From CAVSRC01 sp963798195 (lineage in GTDB: Bacteria; Pseudomonadota; Alphaproteobacteria; Rhizobiales; Kaistiaceae), in NCBI GenBank assembly GCA_963798195.1, contig CAWCSF010000004.1:197638-261637 (forward strand): 64,000 bases of DNA, given 5' to 3'. Within the stretch, counting starts at the first letter, position 1; every line of letters starts with the position of its first letter. Positions 8,564 through 16,689 of the stretch are shown here, piece after piece. The notes beneath the pieces were generated by a model. That model saw only the letters and a program-made list of their open reading frames with translations. It was not told the origin of the DNA and made no database searches. The translations under genes were made by a program, and so were the position numbers.

Positions 8564-9958
8564 GTGCCCGATTGCCTTTTGCCCGCCGACAGCGGCGAAC
8601 CTGCGATTCCCGTTCACGGGGTGCCCAGGGCCGGACTCGCCGCTCTGGGCACGATCGCGGGGGAGCGCGCCGCGGCTTGGGCAAATGCCACCGGCTTTGC
8701 CGCGTCGGCCGGCGAAATCTGCCTCGCGCCGGGCGGGGAGGGCGGCCCGGCTGTCGTTCTCTTCGGTCTCGGCGATAGCGATGGCGCGCCGTCACTGCTG
8801 CCCGGCAAATTGCCCGCAGGCCTGCCCGCGGGGACTTACAGCCTTGCCTCTGGATTCCCGGATCCGGCGCTGGCGAGCCTTGCTTGGGCGCTCGGGTCCT
8901 ATCGCTTCCGCCGCTACCGCGACGACGCCCACGCGCCTCGCCGGCTCGTCTTGCCGGCCGATGTCGATGCCGCGGACGTTGGCCGCATCGCCGATGGCGT
9001 CTGGCTGGCGCGCGACCTCGTCAATACAGCACCCAACGATCTCGGCCCTGCCGAACTCGCCGAGGCTGCCCGCGACCTCGCCACCAAGCACGGCGCGGTC
9101 TTCTCCGAGATCGTCGGCGAGGGGCTGCTGCTCGACAACTTCCCGCTCATCCATGCCGTCGGCGCCGCCGCCACCGAGCAGCGCGCGCCGCGCCTCGTCG
9201 ATATCGTCTGGGGCGATGCAGACAATCCGTCCCTCACCATCGTCGGCAAGGGCGTCTGCTTCGATACCGGCGGCCTCGATATCAAGCCCGCATCCGGCAT
9301 GCTGCTGATGAAGAAGGACATGGGCGGCGCCGCCAACGCTCTCGGCCTCGCCCACATGATCATGGATGCTGGCCTGCCGGTCCGCCTGCGCGTCCTCATA
9401 CCCGCCGTCGAGAACGCCATTTCTGCTGCCGCCTTCCGGCCGGGTGACATCTTCACGAGCCGCAAGGGCATCACCGTCGAGATCGGCAACACCGATGCCG
9501 AAGGGCGGTTGGTGCTCGCCGATGCGCTTGCGCTCGCCGCCGAGGACGAGCCTGACATGATCGTGGACCTTGCCACGCTCACCGGCGCCGCCCGCGTCGC
9601 GCTGGGCCCCGAGGTGGTCCCGGTTTACACGCGCGACGATACGCTCGCCGCCGACCTCGCCACCCATGCCGCCGCGGTCGCCGATCCGGTGTGGCGCATG
9701 CCGCTTTGGATGCCTTACATGGCCATGCTCGACTCCCGCGCAGCCGATATCAACAACGCCGGCGCCGGCGGTCATGCCGGGTCGATCACGGCCGCGCTCT
9801 TTCTCTCCCGCTTTGTGCCGGACGCCCAGCGCTGGCTGCACGCCGATATTTTCGCCTGGACCCCCTCGGCAAAACCCGGCCGCCCGGAGGGCGGCGAGGC
9901 TCAGGCGATCCGGGCCCTCTACGATCTCATCAAGCAGAAGGGGCCGCGGCGGAAATAG
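8564..9958 (+). CDS. Leucyl aminopeptidase family protein (M17)
   Basis: A 464-residue two-metal aminopeptidase of family M17, expected to remove N-terminal residues from peptides in the cytoplasm. The catalytic region is intact: VGKGVCFDTGGLDIKP (metal and catalytic Lys region), MLLMKKDMGGAANALG, and the signature NTDAEGRLVLADAL. The N-terminal third is less conserved, as usual. The GTG at 8564 is chosen because GGAG lies about 8 bases upstream; a TTG at 8528 would have no such site. In many Hyphomicrobiales a related gene is followed directly by an NlpC/P60 gene. Here that partner is 4.7 kb downstream. Confidence 0.9.
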   Translation: MPDCLLPADSGEPAIPVHGVPRAGLAALGTIAGERAAAWANATGFAASAGEICLAPGGEGGPAVVLFGLGDSDGAPSLLPGKLPAGLPAGTYSLASGFPDPALASLAWALGSYRFRRYRDDAHAPRRLVLPADVDAADVGRIADGVWLARDLVNTAPNDLGPAELAEAARDLATKHGAVFSEIVGEGLLLDNFPLIHAVGAAATEQRAPRLVDIVWGDADNPSLTIVGKGVCFDTGGLDIKPASGMLLMKKDMGGAANALGLAHMIMDAGLPVRLRVLIPAVENAISAAAFRPGDIFTSRKGITVEIGNTDAEGRLVLADALALAAEDEPDMIVDLATLTGAARVALGPEVVPVYTRDDTLAADLATHAAAVADPVWRMPLWMPYMAMLDSRAADINNAGAGGHAGSITAALFLSRFVPDAQRWLHADIFAWTPSAKPGRPEGGEAQAIRALYDLIKQKGPRRK

Positions 9959-10077
9959 ATCCGCTCCCGGCCTCCGCGATTAACCGCGCTTGCCGCTCCC
10001 GCTTGCATCTGCCCGATCCGACCGCCAAGGTTAGTTCGGTCCCGAAACGATCTCGGGTCGCGACGGGGGAATTGGGA

Positions 10078-10428
10078 ATGCCTGCCGAGTTCCGGCCGAG
10101 TCAGGCTTTGCGCCTGTGGCACGACGTGATCTTCGATCTCGTTCGCGATGGCGAGCAGGACCTCACCACCCGTCAGCTGGCGGTGCTGCTGACGGTCTAT
10201 CTCGAACCCCCGCCCCATACCGTCCGGGGCCTCGCCGCAAAGCTCGGTGTTACCAAGCCGGTCGTCACCCGCGCCCTCGATACGATGGGGCGCCTTGGCC
10301 TGCTGACCCGCCGTCGCGACGAGACCGACCGCCGCAACGTTCTCGTCCAGCGGACGCTGGAAGGCGCGCTCGCCGTGGAACGCCTCGGCGATGCGGTTGT
10401 TGCCCGCTACCGGCAATTGCCGCCGTAG
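10078..10428 (+). CDS. MarR-family transcriptional regulator
   Basis: A 116-residue winged-helix regulator. Residues 28-95 carry the HTH and wing: LTTRQLAVLLTVYLEPPPHTVRGLAAKLGV, then TKPVVTRALDTMGRLGLLTRRRDETDRR, with the Asp-x-Arg-Arg wing tip typical of MarR. GGGGGAAT precedes the ATG at 10078. It is shorter than a standard MarR (about 140-150 residues) and lacks much of the C-terminal dimerisation helix. It sits between an aminopeptidase and a sugar-acid cluster starting 150 bases later, so it may regulate either; that is inference. In-frame GTGs upstream could lengthen it slightly. Confidence 0.75.
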   Translation: MPAEFRPSQALRLWHDVIFDLVRDGEQDLTTRQLAVLLTVYLEPPPHTVRGLAAKLGVTKPVVTRALDTMGRLGLLTRRRDETDRRNVLVQRTLEGALAVERLGDAVVARYRQLPP

Positions 10429-10578
10429 CCTTTCACCCCGAGACACTCCGCGGCTTCCGGTCCCTCGCGTCGTCCTGTAACTGTTGTCTCAACGAGGCTG
10501 CGCCGCCGAGGCCTTCGTATTGGGAGACGTCGGTGGGTCCGCAAGAGGGCGGCAATAACAGACAAAAAGGGGAGTTCG

Positions 10579-11307
10579 GTGAGCGAGTCGATCGGGCAGG
10601 ATACTCTGGACAAGCTGAAGGCGTGCAGCACCGCGACGCTCACCACCCAGCTCTTCCATCGCAATTTCCGTCAGCAGTTCCTCGTTGGCCTCCGCCCCCT
10701 CAACCCCGATGTCGCTCCCTTTGCTGGCGAGGCGTTCACCTTGCGCTTCATTCCTTCGCGCGAGGACAAGGACTGGGATCTGGGTGATCTTCACAAGCGC
10801 GGTGAGGACAACATGCAGTGGGAGGCCGTCGAGGCCATTGGCTCCGGTCAGGTGATGATGATCGACAGCCGCGGCGATGTTCGCTCCGCCTCGGCAGGCA
10901 ACATGCTTTTGACGCGCATGATGCGGAAGGGCGTCGCCGCCGCGGTCACCGACGGCGCTTTCCGCGATGGCACCGAGATCGCGCGCATGAATTTCCCCGC
11001 CTATTGCGCTGCCAATACCGCGTCGACGCGGCCGTCCTTCCACCGCGCCGTCGACATGCAGCTTCCCATCGGTTGCGCCGGCGTCGCCGTCTATCCCGGC
11101 GACATCGTCGTCGGCGATAGCGATGGCGTCGTCGTCATCCCGCGCCAGGCCGCCGTCGAGATCGCCGATGCGGGCTTTGAGCAGGAGCAGCGCGAGAAAT
11201 TCCTCTTCACCAGAATCGATGCAGGCGCGCCGCTCTGGGGCACCTATCCGCCCAACGAGGCGACGCTGAGCGAATACGCCGCCTGGCGCCAGAAGAACGC
11301 CCGCTAG
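10579..11307 (+). CDS. RraA-like protein, putative class II aldolase
   Basis: A 242-residue member of the RraA/HMG-aldolase (former menaquinone methyltransferase) fold. The metal-site motif is visible as VTDGAFRDGTEI near residues 130-141, preceded by GDVRSASAGNMLLTRMMRKGV and followed by YPGDIVVGDSDGVVVIP. In this family the Arg-Asp pair binds substrate and Mg in aldolases that release pyruvate; RNase E inhibitors share the fold. The company of sugar-acid genes favours an aldolase or decarboxylase role over RNase regulation. The start is the GTG at 10579 behind AGGGGAG. It is the first gene of a close-packed five-gene operon. Confidence 0.75.
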   Translation: MSESIGQDTLDKLKACSTATLTTQLFHRNFRQQFLVGLRPLNPDVAPFAGEAFTLRFIPSREDKDWDLGDLHKRGEDNMQWEAVEAIGSGQVMMIDSRGDVRSASAGNMLLTRMMRKGVAAAVTDGAFRDGTEIARMNFPAYCAANTASTRPSFHRAVDMQLPIGCAGVAVYPGDIVVGDSDGVVVIPRQAAVEIADAGFEQEQREKFLFTRIDAGAPLWGTYPPNEATLSEYAAWRQKNAR

Positions 11308-11317
11308 GAGACGGCCG

Positions 11318-11791
11318 GTGACACCCGCCGCGAAGGCCGAGGCGCTCATTCGCCGCTATTTTGACGCCTGCAACGCTGCGGATCATGCCGCGCTGGTCGC
11401 CTGCTTCACGCCCGATGCGGTCCACTACTTCCCGCCGGGCCTGCCGGGCGCGCCGTGGCGGAGCGCCGAGGCGATCGCCGACGGCTGGGTCTGGTGCGTG
11501 GCGAACCTCGGCTCGCGCTGGACGATCGAGAAGGTTCTCGCCGCCCCGGATGGCCGCGAGGCGGTGATCGAATGGACTCACTGGAAGACCGCTCGCGACG
11601 AAGTCCTGCGCGGCGACGAGTGGTACATTTTCAACGACGACATCACCCGCATCGCCGAGATCCGAGCCTACTACGCTTCACCCGTCGACAAGGCGCAGCC
11701 GGTGAACGGTCTCCACGACTTCAACTATCGCGGTCGCGGCTACCACACGGCGCCGCCGTCGCCGGTGCCGGAGAACATGAAGAAGAAATGA
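11318..11791 (+). CDS. NTF2/SnoaL-like protein
   Basis: A 157-residue cone-shaped NTF2-like fold protein. The N-terminal helix pattern EALIRRYFDACNAADHAALV followed by ACFTPDAVHYFPPG (residues 7-44) is typical of SnoaL-like domains, and EWTHWK and WYIFNDDITRIAEIRAYY fit the sheet. Such proteins are often small isomerases, dehydratases or binding proteins, but no specific reaction can be read from this sequence. The GTG start at 11318 has GGAG a few bases upstream. Its TGA overlaps the next start as ATGA, so it is translationally coupled to the uronate dehydrogenase-like gene. Confidence 0.7.
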   Translation: MTPAAKAEALIRRYFDACNAADHAALVACFTPDAVHYFPPGLPGAPWRSAEAIADGWVWCVANLGSRWTIEKVLAAPDGREAVIEWTHWKTARDEVLRGDEWYIFNDDITRIAEIRAYYASPVDKAQPVNGLHDFNYRGRGYHTAPPSPVPENMKKK

Positions 11792-12627
11792 TCGCGCATA
11801 AACGCATCCTGATCACCGGAGCTGCCGGCATCGTCGGAACCGGCATGCGCCCCCACCTCGCCAGGGCTTTTCCTGAAATCGTCCTCGTCGATCACAAGCC
11901 GGCCGCCGGCCTCGCGCCCAACGAGAAGCTGATCGTCGGCGATATCGCCGATCCGGCGTTGGTCTCCGAGGCGATGGCGGGTGTCACCGGCGTGGTCCAT
12001 CTTGCCTGTGCCTACGGGCCGGGCATTGGCTTCGAGCAGATGCTCGACACCAATTACCGGGCCTTCATCCTCCTGCTCGATGCCCTGGTGCGCGAGGGGG
12101 GCCAGAGCTTCGTCTTCACCAGCAGCAACCACGGCTGGGGCTACTACCCGCGCGGCAGCATCATCGGCGTCGACAAGCCGCCGCGCCCGGATAGCTGGTA
12201 CGGCATCGCAAAGATTTTCGGCGAGGCGCTGCTCGCCCACTATGCCGACACGCATAGTTTCAGCGGTGTGTCTCTGCGTATCGGCAATGCCCATGCCGAG
12301 GTTGGCGACGAGCGCCGCACCCATATGTGGATCAGCCATCGCGATCTCGCCGAGTTGACGCGGCTGGCGCTCGTCTCGGGCGCCCCCGGCCATCGCGCCG
12401 TATTCGCCACGGCCGATTGCGCCGATCCTTTCTTCGACAATTCCGGCCTTGCCGCGCTCGGCTTCGTTACCCGCGACCGGCCGGAAGACAATCTCGCCGA
12501 CCCGGCCATCGCCGGCGAGCCGCGGGCGCCGGGCATCGGTGGCGAAGCGGTCGGTGGCGGCTATGTCGAGGAGAGCTTCAGGGGCTCGATCGAGGCGTGG
12601 CGAAAGTCGAACATCCAGGCAGGCTAG
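11788..12627 (+). CDS. NAD-dependent epimerase/dehydrogenase, uronate dehydrogenase-like
   Basis: A 279-residue extended SDR. The NAD-binding Gly motif is TGAAGIVGTG (residues 10-19), with catalytic Tyr-Lys in SWYGIAKIFGE near 140. The segment SSNHGWGYYPRGS is close to the SSNHxxGYYP signature I know from Agrobacterium-type uronate dehydrogenases, which oxidise D-galacturonate or D-glucuronate to aldarolactones. The same set of neighbours (lactonase, dehydratase, aldolase-like) supports a hexuronate oxidation route. The assignment to uronate is by motif and context only. Other sugar epimerase or dehydrogenase activities are possible. Confidence 0.78.
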   Translation: MIAHKRILITGAAGIVGTGMRPHLARAFPEIVLVDHKPAAGLAPNEKLIVGDIADPALVSEAMAGVTGVVHLACAYGPGIGFEQMLDTNYRAFILLLDALVREGGQSFVFTSSNHGWGYYPRGSIIGVDKPPRPDSWYGIAKIFGEALLAHYADTHSFSGVSLRIGNAHAEVGDERRTHMWISHRDLAELTRLALVSGAPGHRAVFATADCADPFFDNSGLAALGFVTRDRPEDNLADPAIAGEPRAPGIGGEAVGGGYVEESFRGSIEAWRKSNIQAG

Positions 12628-12637
12628 GCGATCCATC

Positions 12638-13708
12638 ATGTATATCGGCGAACAACTGATCGATCCGACGGAGGATCGGCTGCGCCTCTCAGCCCAGCTC
12701 GGCGTTTCCCATGTTGTCATCGACAGCCGGCCGAACCGGCAGATCACCGGCGAAGACGGCTCCTGGAAGGCGGACAGGGTCGCGGCCCAGCGGAGATGGA
12801 TCGCTGGCTTCGGCCACGAACTGGAAGTACTCGCCCTCGATGTCGGCTCCATTCTGGTCGACAGCCTGCGTCACCGCGAAAAGGCCGAGGCCAGGGCCGA
12901 AGAATTGCGCGCCAACATCCGCGCTGCCGGCGAGGGCGGCGTGGGCACCGTCAAGTTCAACCTTCAGATGATCGGCATCACCCGCACCGGCCTCAGCGAT
13001 GGTCGCGGCGGCGTCCAGTGCAGCACCTTTCGCTACGCTGACTACACGCCCGCTTCCGACGCGGAGTATTCCTATTGGGGTGTCGGCTATCCGGCGAGCA
13101 CCGGCAAGGATGCGCCCAGGCTCGAGAAGGCAACCGCGACCAGCGGTCAGCTTCGCCCGGATCAGGCTGGCGCCATCGACGCCGAAGCCGCGTGGTCGGC
13201 CATTGGCTGGCTCGTCGAACAGCTTCTGCCTACGGCCGAGAAGGCCGGCGTGCGTCTCGCCATCCATCCCCACGATCCCGCTTTCCCCAAGGGCGGGCTG
13301 GGCGGCGTCGAGCATGTCGTCGGCTCCATAGAGGGCATGCGCAGGCTCATTGCGCTCGCACCGGAGAGCCCGAGCCTCGGCTTTAACTTCTGTCAGGGCA
13401 CCATCGCCGAAATGTCGGACAGCCCGAGTGACTACGTGCTCCGCGCCATCGCCGAGTTCGGCCCGGCCGGCAAGATCTTCATGGTCCACTTCCGCAACAT
13501 CCGCGGCGGTTATCTCGATTTCATGGAGACGCTGCCCGATGACGGCGATGTCGACATGGCCGCCTGCATCCGCGCCTATCGTGCCGCCGGCTACAAGGGT
13601 ATCCTCTGCCCTGACCATGTGCCGCTGTCGCCGCTCGATCCCGGCCGTGAGCGCTTTTTCTCCTTCGCCCTGGGTTTCACCAGGGCCCTCCTTATGGCGT
13701 CGCCCTAG
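12638..13708 (+). CDS. Mannonate dehydratase-like TIM-barrel protein (UxuA family)
   Basis: A 356-residue protein with the conserved C-terminal motifs of UxuA mannonate dehydratase: LGFNFCQGTIAEM (with the conserved Cys), IFMVHFRNIRGG, DDGDVDMAACIRAYRAAGY and GILCPDHVP (His). The N-terminal half is divergent: the usual YNFMPVxDWTRT block appears here as KFNLQMIGITRTG near residues 108-120, and the length is about 40 residues below E. coli UxuA. The substrate may therefore be a different aldonate or aldarate. The gene abuts the next one with no spacer. Confidence 0.75.
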   Translation: MYIGEQLIDPTEDRLRLSAQLGVSHVVIDSRPNRQITGEDGSWKADRVAAQRRWIAGFGHELEVLALDVGSILVDSLRHREKAEARAEELRANIRAAGEGGVGTVKFNLQMIGITRTGLSDGRGGVQCSTFRYADYTPASDAEYSYWGVGYPASTGKDAPRLEKATATSGQLRPDQAGAIDAEAAWSAIGWLVEQLLPTAEKAGVRLAIHPHDPAFPKGGLGGVEHVVGSIEGMRRLIALAPESPSLGFNFCQGTIAEMSDSPSDYVLRAIAEFGPAGKIFMVHFRNIRGGYLDFMETLPDDGDVDMAACIRAYRAAGYKGILCPDHVPLSPLDPGRERFFSFALGFTRALLMASP

Positions 13709-14587
13709 ATGTTTGCCGATTGCGTTCTCGATATCCGCTCGGCCTTCGGGGAATCGCCGATCTGGCATGAGGTCGAGCAGGCGCTGTACTGGATCGATGG
13801 CGGCGCCCCCTCGGTCAACCGCTTCGATCCGTCGACCGGCGTCAACCGGGTCTGGCCCATGCCCGAACCGATCGGTACGCTCGCCTTTGCCGATGACGGC
13901 CGTCTCGTCGTCGCGTTGAAGTCCGGAGTCCAGCTCTTCGATCCGCAAACCGGCGCGCTCGAATTTCTGGTCGATCCCGAGCCGTCACGTCCCGACAATC
14001 GCCTGAACGACGGCCGCTGCGACCGGCGCGGCCGCCTCTGGGTCGGCTCCATGCTCGATCCGATCGATCCCGCCAGGGCGCCGGGCCAGCTTCACTCGGT
14101 CAGCGGCCGCACAAGCCGCACCTGGGCGGACGGCCTTGTCACCAGCAACGGCGTTGCCTTCAGTCCTGACGACCGCATCATGTACCACTCCGATTCCTTC
14201 GTCGGCTGCCGCACGATCTGGGCCTACGATTTCGACATCGACGACGGTGTTATCTTCAACAAGCGCATCTTCGTCGACACGAACGGTTTGGGCGGTCGGC
14301 CGGATGGCGCCACGGTGGATACCGACGGCTGTTACTGGAGCGCCTCCAACGATGGCTGGTCGGTCATCCGCTACACGCCGCAAGGCAAGGTCGACCGCAC
14401 CGTGCAGGTGCCCGTCCGCTGGCCGTCGATGCCGTGCTTTGGTGGCCGCGACCTGAAGACCTTGTTCATCACCTCGCTGAGTCGTCCGGGGGCAGACATT
14501 CGTGACCAGCCGATGGCGGGGTCGATTTTCGCCGTGGACCTCGCGATCGCCGGCCTCCCCGAAGCGCGCTTCCGCACCGCTGGCTGA
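13709..14587 (+). CDS. SMP-30/gluconolactonase family lactonase
   Basis: A 292-residue six-bladed beta-propeller lactonase. Metal-ligand motifs are present: GESPIW with Glu near residue 15, RLNDGRCDRRGRLWVGSM with Asn near 99, GLVTSNGVAFSPD with Asn near 146, and RPDGATVDTDG with Asp near 197. The family hydrolyses aldonolactones and aldarolactones. Next to a uronate dehydrogenase-like gene, an aldarolactone substrate is a reasonable inference. The ATG directly follows the TAG of the upstream gene, so it is the last member of the operon. No transporter gene accompanies the set. Confidence 0.85.
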   Translation: MFADCVLDIRSAFGESPIWHEVEQALYWIDGGAPSVNRFDPSTGVNRVWPMPEPIGTLAFADDGRLVVALKSGVQLFDPQTGALEFLVDPEPSRPDNRLNDGRCDRRGRLWVGSMLDPIDPARAPGQLHSVSGRTSRTWADGLVTSNGVAFSPDDRIMYHSDSFVGCRTIWAYDFDIDDGVIFNKRIFVDTNGLGGRPDGATVDTDGCYWSASNDGWSVIRYTPQGKVDRTVQVPVRWPSMPCFGGRDLKTLFITSLSRPGADIRDQPMAGSIFAVDLAIAGLPEARFRTAG

Positions 14588-14653
14588 GCCGTAGCAGCGC
14601 GGCCCATTGCGCGCGGGACGCGCCTCCCTCATTCTCCCGACCGGGAACGCCCG

Positions 14654-15508
14654 ATGACCGACCTTGATCCGCGCCTGAACGCTTTTCGCCCTGACCTCGC
14701 CGACGCTCGCCTGAAGGGCAAGGTTGAGTCGGCCCGGTTTGTCGACGGCACGCCGCGACGCGTCGTTGCCGCAGCGGCCCCGATGAAGCGCAAGCCGGCT
14801 CCCGATGCGACCGTGGAAAGCGAAATGCTCCGCGGCGAAGCCTTCACTGTGTTCGACGAGACCGGCGAGGGCTGGTCGTGGGGCCAGCTGGAGACCGACG
14901 CCTATGTCGGCTACGTGCCGACCGACGCGCTTGGACCCCTGACGCCCGAGCCGACGCACCGCGTCGCCGCGCTGCGCACGTTCGTCTATCCCGGTCCTGA
15001 TCTGAAGCTGCCGCCGCTAATGTGTCTGTCGCTGGGAGCCCGCGTGGCGCTCGCTGGCGAAGCCGAGACTCGCGGCGTACGCTATCGCATTCTGGCTGGC
15101 GGCGAGGGCACCGTCGTCGAAGCCCACGTCGTCCCACTGGACGCCCCGACCGACAACGATTTCGTCGCGCTCGCGGAGCGCTTCCTGAACACGCCCTATC
15201 TCTGGGGCGGGCGCACCAGCCTCGGCCTCGATTGCTCCGGTCTGGTGCAACTGTCCCTCATGGCGGCCGGCCACGCGGTGCCCCGCGATGCCGATCTTCA
15301 GGAGAAGGCGATCGGTCAGGCAGTGGAGGGCGGTACGGCCGACCTCCAGCGCGGCGACATCGTTTACTGGCCGGATCACGTCGCCATCATGATCGATGGC
15401 GAATACATGGTCCATGCCAGCGGTCGCGACATGGCCGTGGTGATCGAGCCGCTGCACGACGCAACCGAGCGCATAGGGGCGGTGCGGACCGTCCGCCGGC
15501 TGGCCTGA
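14654..15508 (+). CDS. NlpC/P60 family cell-wall hydrolase (C40) with SH3-like domains
   Basis: A 284-residue protein with bacterial SH3-like regions (about residues 35-95 and 100-160) followed by an NlpC/P60 papain-like domain. The catalytic Cys is in GLDCSGLVQL (Cys194), with His in WPDHVAIMID (His242) and HASG (His254) completing the active site. The family cleaves peptidoglycan stem peptides, often D-Glu-(meso)-diaminopimelate bonds. There is no signal peptide, so it may act on recycled cytoplasmic muropeptides, which would fit its usual pairing with an M17 aminopeptidase. It is the last plus-strand gene before a convergent hairpin. Confidence 0.88.
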   Translation: MTDLDPRLNAFRPDLADARLKGKVESARFVDGTPRRVVAAAAPMKRKPAPDATVESEMLRGEAFTVFDETGEGWSWGQLETDAYVGYVPTDALGPLTPEPTHRVAALRTFVYPGPDLKLPPLMCLSLGARVALAGEAETRGVRYRILAGGEGTVVEAHVVPLDAPTDNDFVALAERFLNTPYLWGGRTSLGLDCSGLVQLSLMAAGHAVPRDADLQEKAIGQAVEGGTADLQRGDIVYWPDHVAIMIDGEYMVHASGRDMAVVIEPLHDATERIGAVRTVRRLA

Positions 15509-15528
15509 TTGCAAACGGGAAGGGCCGA

Positions 15529-15552
15529 GAGACGGCGCTGACGCGCCGTCTC
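15529..15552. terminator. Perfect 10-bp hairpin between convergent genes
   Basis: GAGACGGCGC and GCGCCGTCTC form a perfect 10-bp stem around a TGAC loop, 20 bases after the NlpC/P60 stop and 14 bases from the stop of the small minus-strand gene. Neither side has a clear T run, so it may be a weak or Rho-assisted bidirectional terminator. Confidence 0.55.
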
Positions 15553-15566
15553 GATTCGAGCGTCGG

Positions 15567-15647
15567 TTAGCTGAAGACGCCGAAAAGGTACAAAAGAATG
15601 ATGATGGGGATCGGTATGCCGAGTAACCAGAGCAGGATGCCGCGCAT
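15567..15647 (-). CDS. Very small hydrophobic membrane protein (26 aa)
   Basis: A 26-residue open frame beginning MRGILLWLLGIP. Nearly all later residues are Ile, Leu, Pro, Phe or Tyr, giving one membrane span. AAGGAG lies six bases before the ATG on the minus strand (plus-strand CTCCTT near 15654), an excellent ribosome-binding site for so short a frame. Similar tiny proteins with an LLGIPIP core occur in Hyphomicrobiales genomes, as far as I recall, with no known role. A perfect hairpin lies just beyond its stop. Confidence 0.6.
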   Translation of the reverse strand: MRGILLWLLGIPIPIIILLYLFGVFS

Positions 15648-15713
15648 TGTCGTCTCCTTGGGACGGTTTCAAGTGCGCCATTAACCCGGCAGACAGCCTC
15701 CGGGTTCCATCCT

Positions 15714-16664
15714 TCAGTATCCGCTGCTGCGATCCACAAGATTTTGCAGTGGCTCGCCGGCCTCGAAAGCCTCGATTTGCCGAAGGATCGCGGGCGCCAG
15801 TGCCGCCGGTGAACTCCACGCCGCGCAGTGCGGCGTGATCACCAGATTGTCGGTGGCCCAAAGCGGACTCGCCGCGGGAAGGGGCTCCACCTCGAACACG
15901 TCCAGGCTGACGCCGCCGAGAATCTTGGCGTCGAGCGCCGCTACGATATCGGTTTCCACCTGAAGACCGCCGCGCCCGGCATTGATCACCACAGGCCCGC
16001 CGCCCGGTCCGTCTTTCGCCAGCTTGCGGAACAGCGGCATGGCCAGAATGCCGCGCGTTTCATCCGTCAACGGCAACAGGGAAACGAGAATGTCCGTCCG
16101 CGCCAGGAACGCATCGAGCCGCTCGTGTCCCGCAAACATTTCGACTCCGTCCATGGGTGTTCCGCGCCGGCTCCAGCCGGCGATCTGGAAACCGATCGGG
16201 TTTAACGCCACCGCCGCGGCGCGGCCGAGTACGCCCATGCCCATGATGCCAACGCGCACCTCATGCGCCGCCGGCTGCGGCAATTCCTTCCACGTCCGCT
16301 CGCGCTGGAGGCGATCGTATGCGCGCTGCTGCCGGTGATGCAGCAGCACCTGCAGCACCACCCACTCGGTGATCCTTTCGGTCAGGTCGCTGTTGACGAC
16401 GCGCACGATCGGCACATCAGGGAGATCAGGCTGGAAGATGAGGTGATCGACGCCGGCTCCGAGCGAGAAGATCACCTTGAGGTTCGGCAGCGCTGCCAGC
16501 ACGCCGGGCGGTGGCTTCCAGCCCAACGCATAGCCGACCGCTTCCGGCTCCGGCACGTCCGGCCACACGAACACCGGCCGTTCCGGATCGACTGCGCGGA
16601 TCGGTGCAGCCCATGGCAGGGGATCCCATTCGGTGTTGGCGACCAGGATCGCATTCGCCTTCAT
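15714..16664 (-). CDS. ghrA: Glyoxylate/hydroxypyruvate reductase A-type dehydrogenase
   Basis: A 316-residue D-2-hydroxyacid dehydrogenase of the GhrA type, reducing glyoxylate or hydroxypyruvate with NAD(P)H. The family parts are visible: LGAGVDHLIF near residue 70, the dinucleotide motif GIMGMGVLGRAAA near 139-151, VINAGRGG near 225 with the catalytic Arg, the Glu in DVFEVEPLP, and the catalytic His in ITPHCAAWS near 280. It is the first gene of a minus-strand group, with 25 bases between its start and the end of yejF. Whether it is in the yej transcription unit is unclear. Confidence 0.85.
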   Translation of the reverse strand: MKANAILVANTEWDPLPWAAPIRAVDPERPVFVWPDVPEPEAVGYALGWKPPPGVLAALPNLKVIFSLGAGVDHLIFQPDLPDVPIVRVVNSDLTERITEWVVLQVLLHHRQQRAYDRLQRERTWKELPQPAAHEVRVGIMGMGVLGRAAAVALNPIGFQIAGWSRRGTPMDGVEMFAGHERLDAFLARTDILVSLLPLTDETRGILAMPLFRKLAKDGPGGGPVVINAGRGGLQVETDIVAALDAKILGGVSLDVFEVEPLPAASPLWATDNLVITPHCAAWSSPAALAPAILRQIEAFEAGEPLQNLVDRSSGY

Positions 16665-16689
16665 CGTGGGCTTCTCGATTTTCGCTAAG

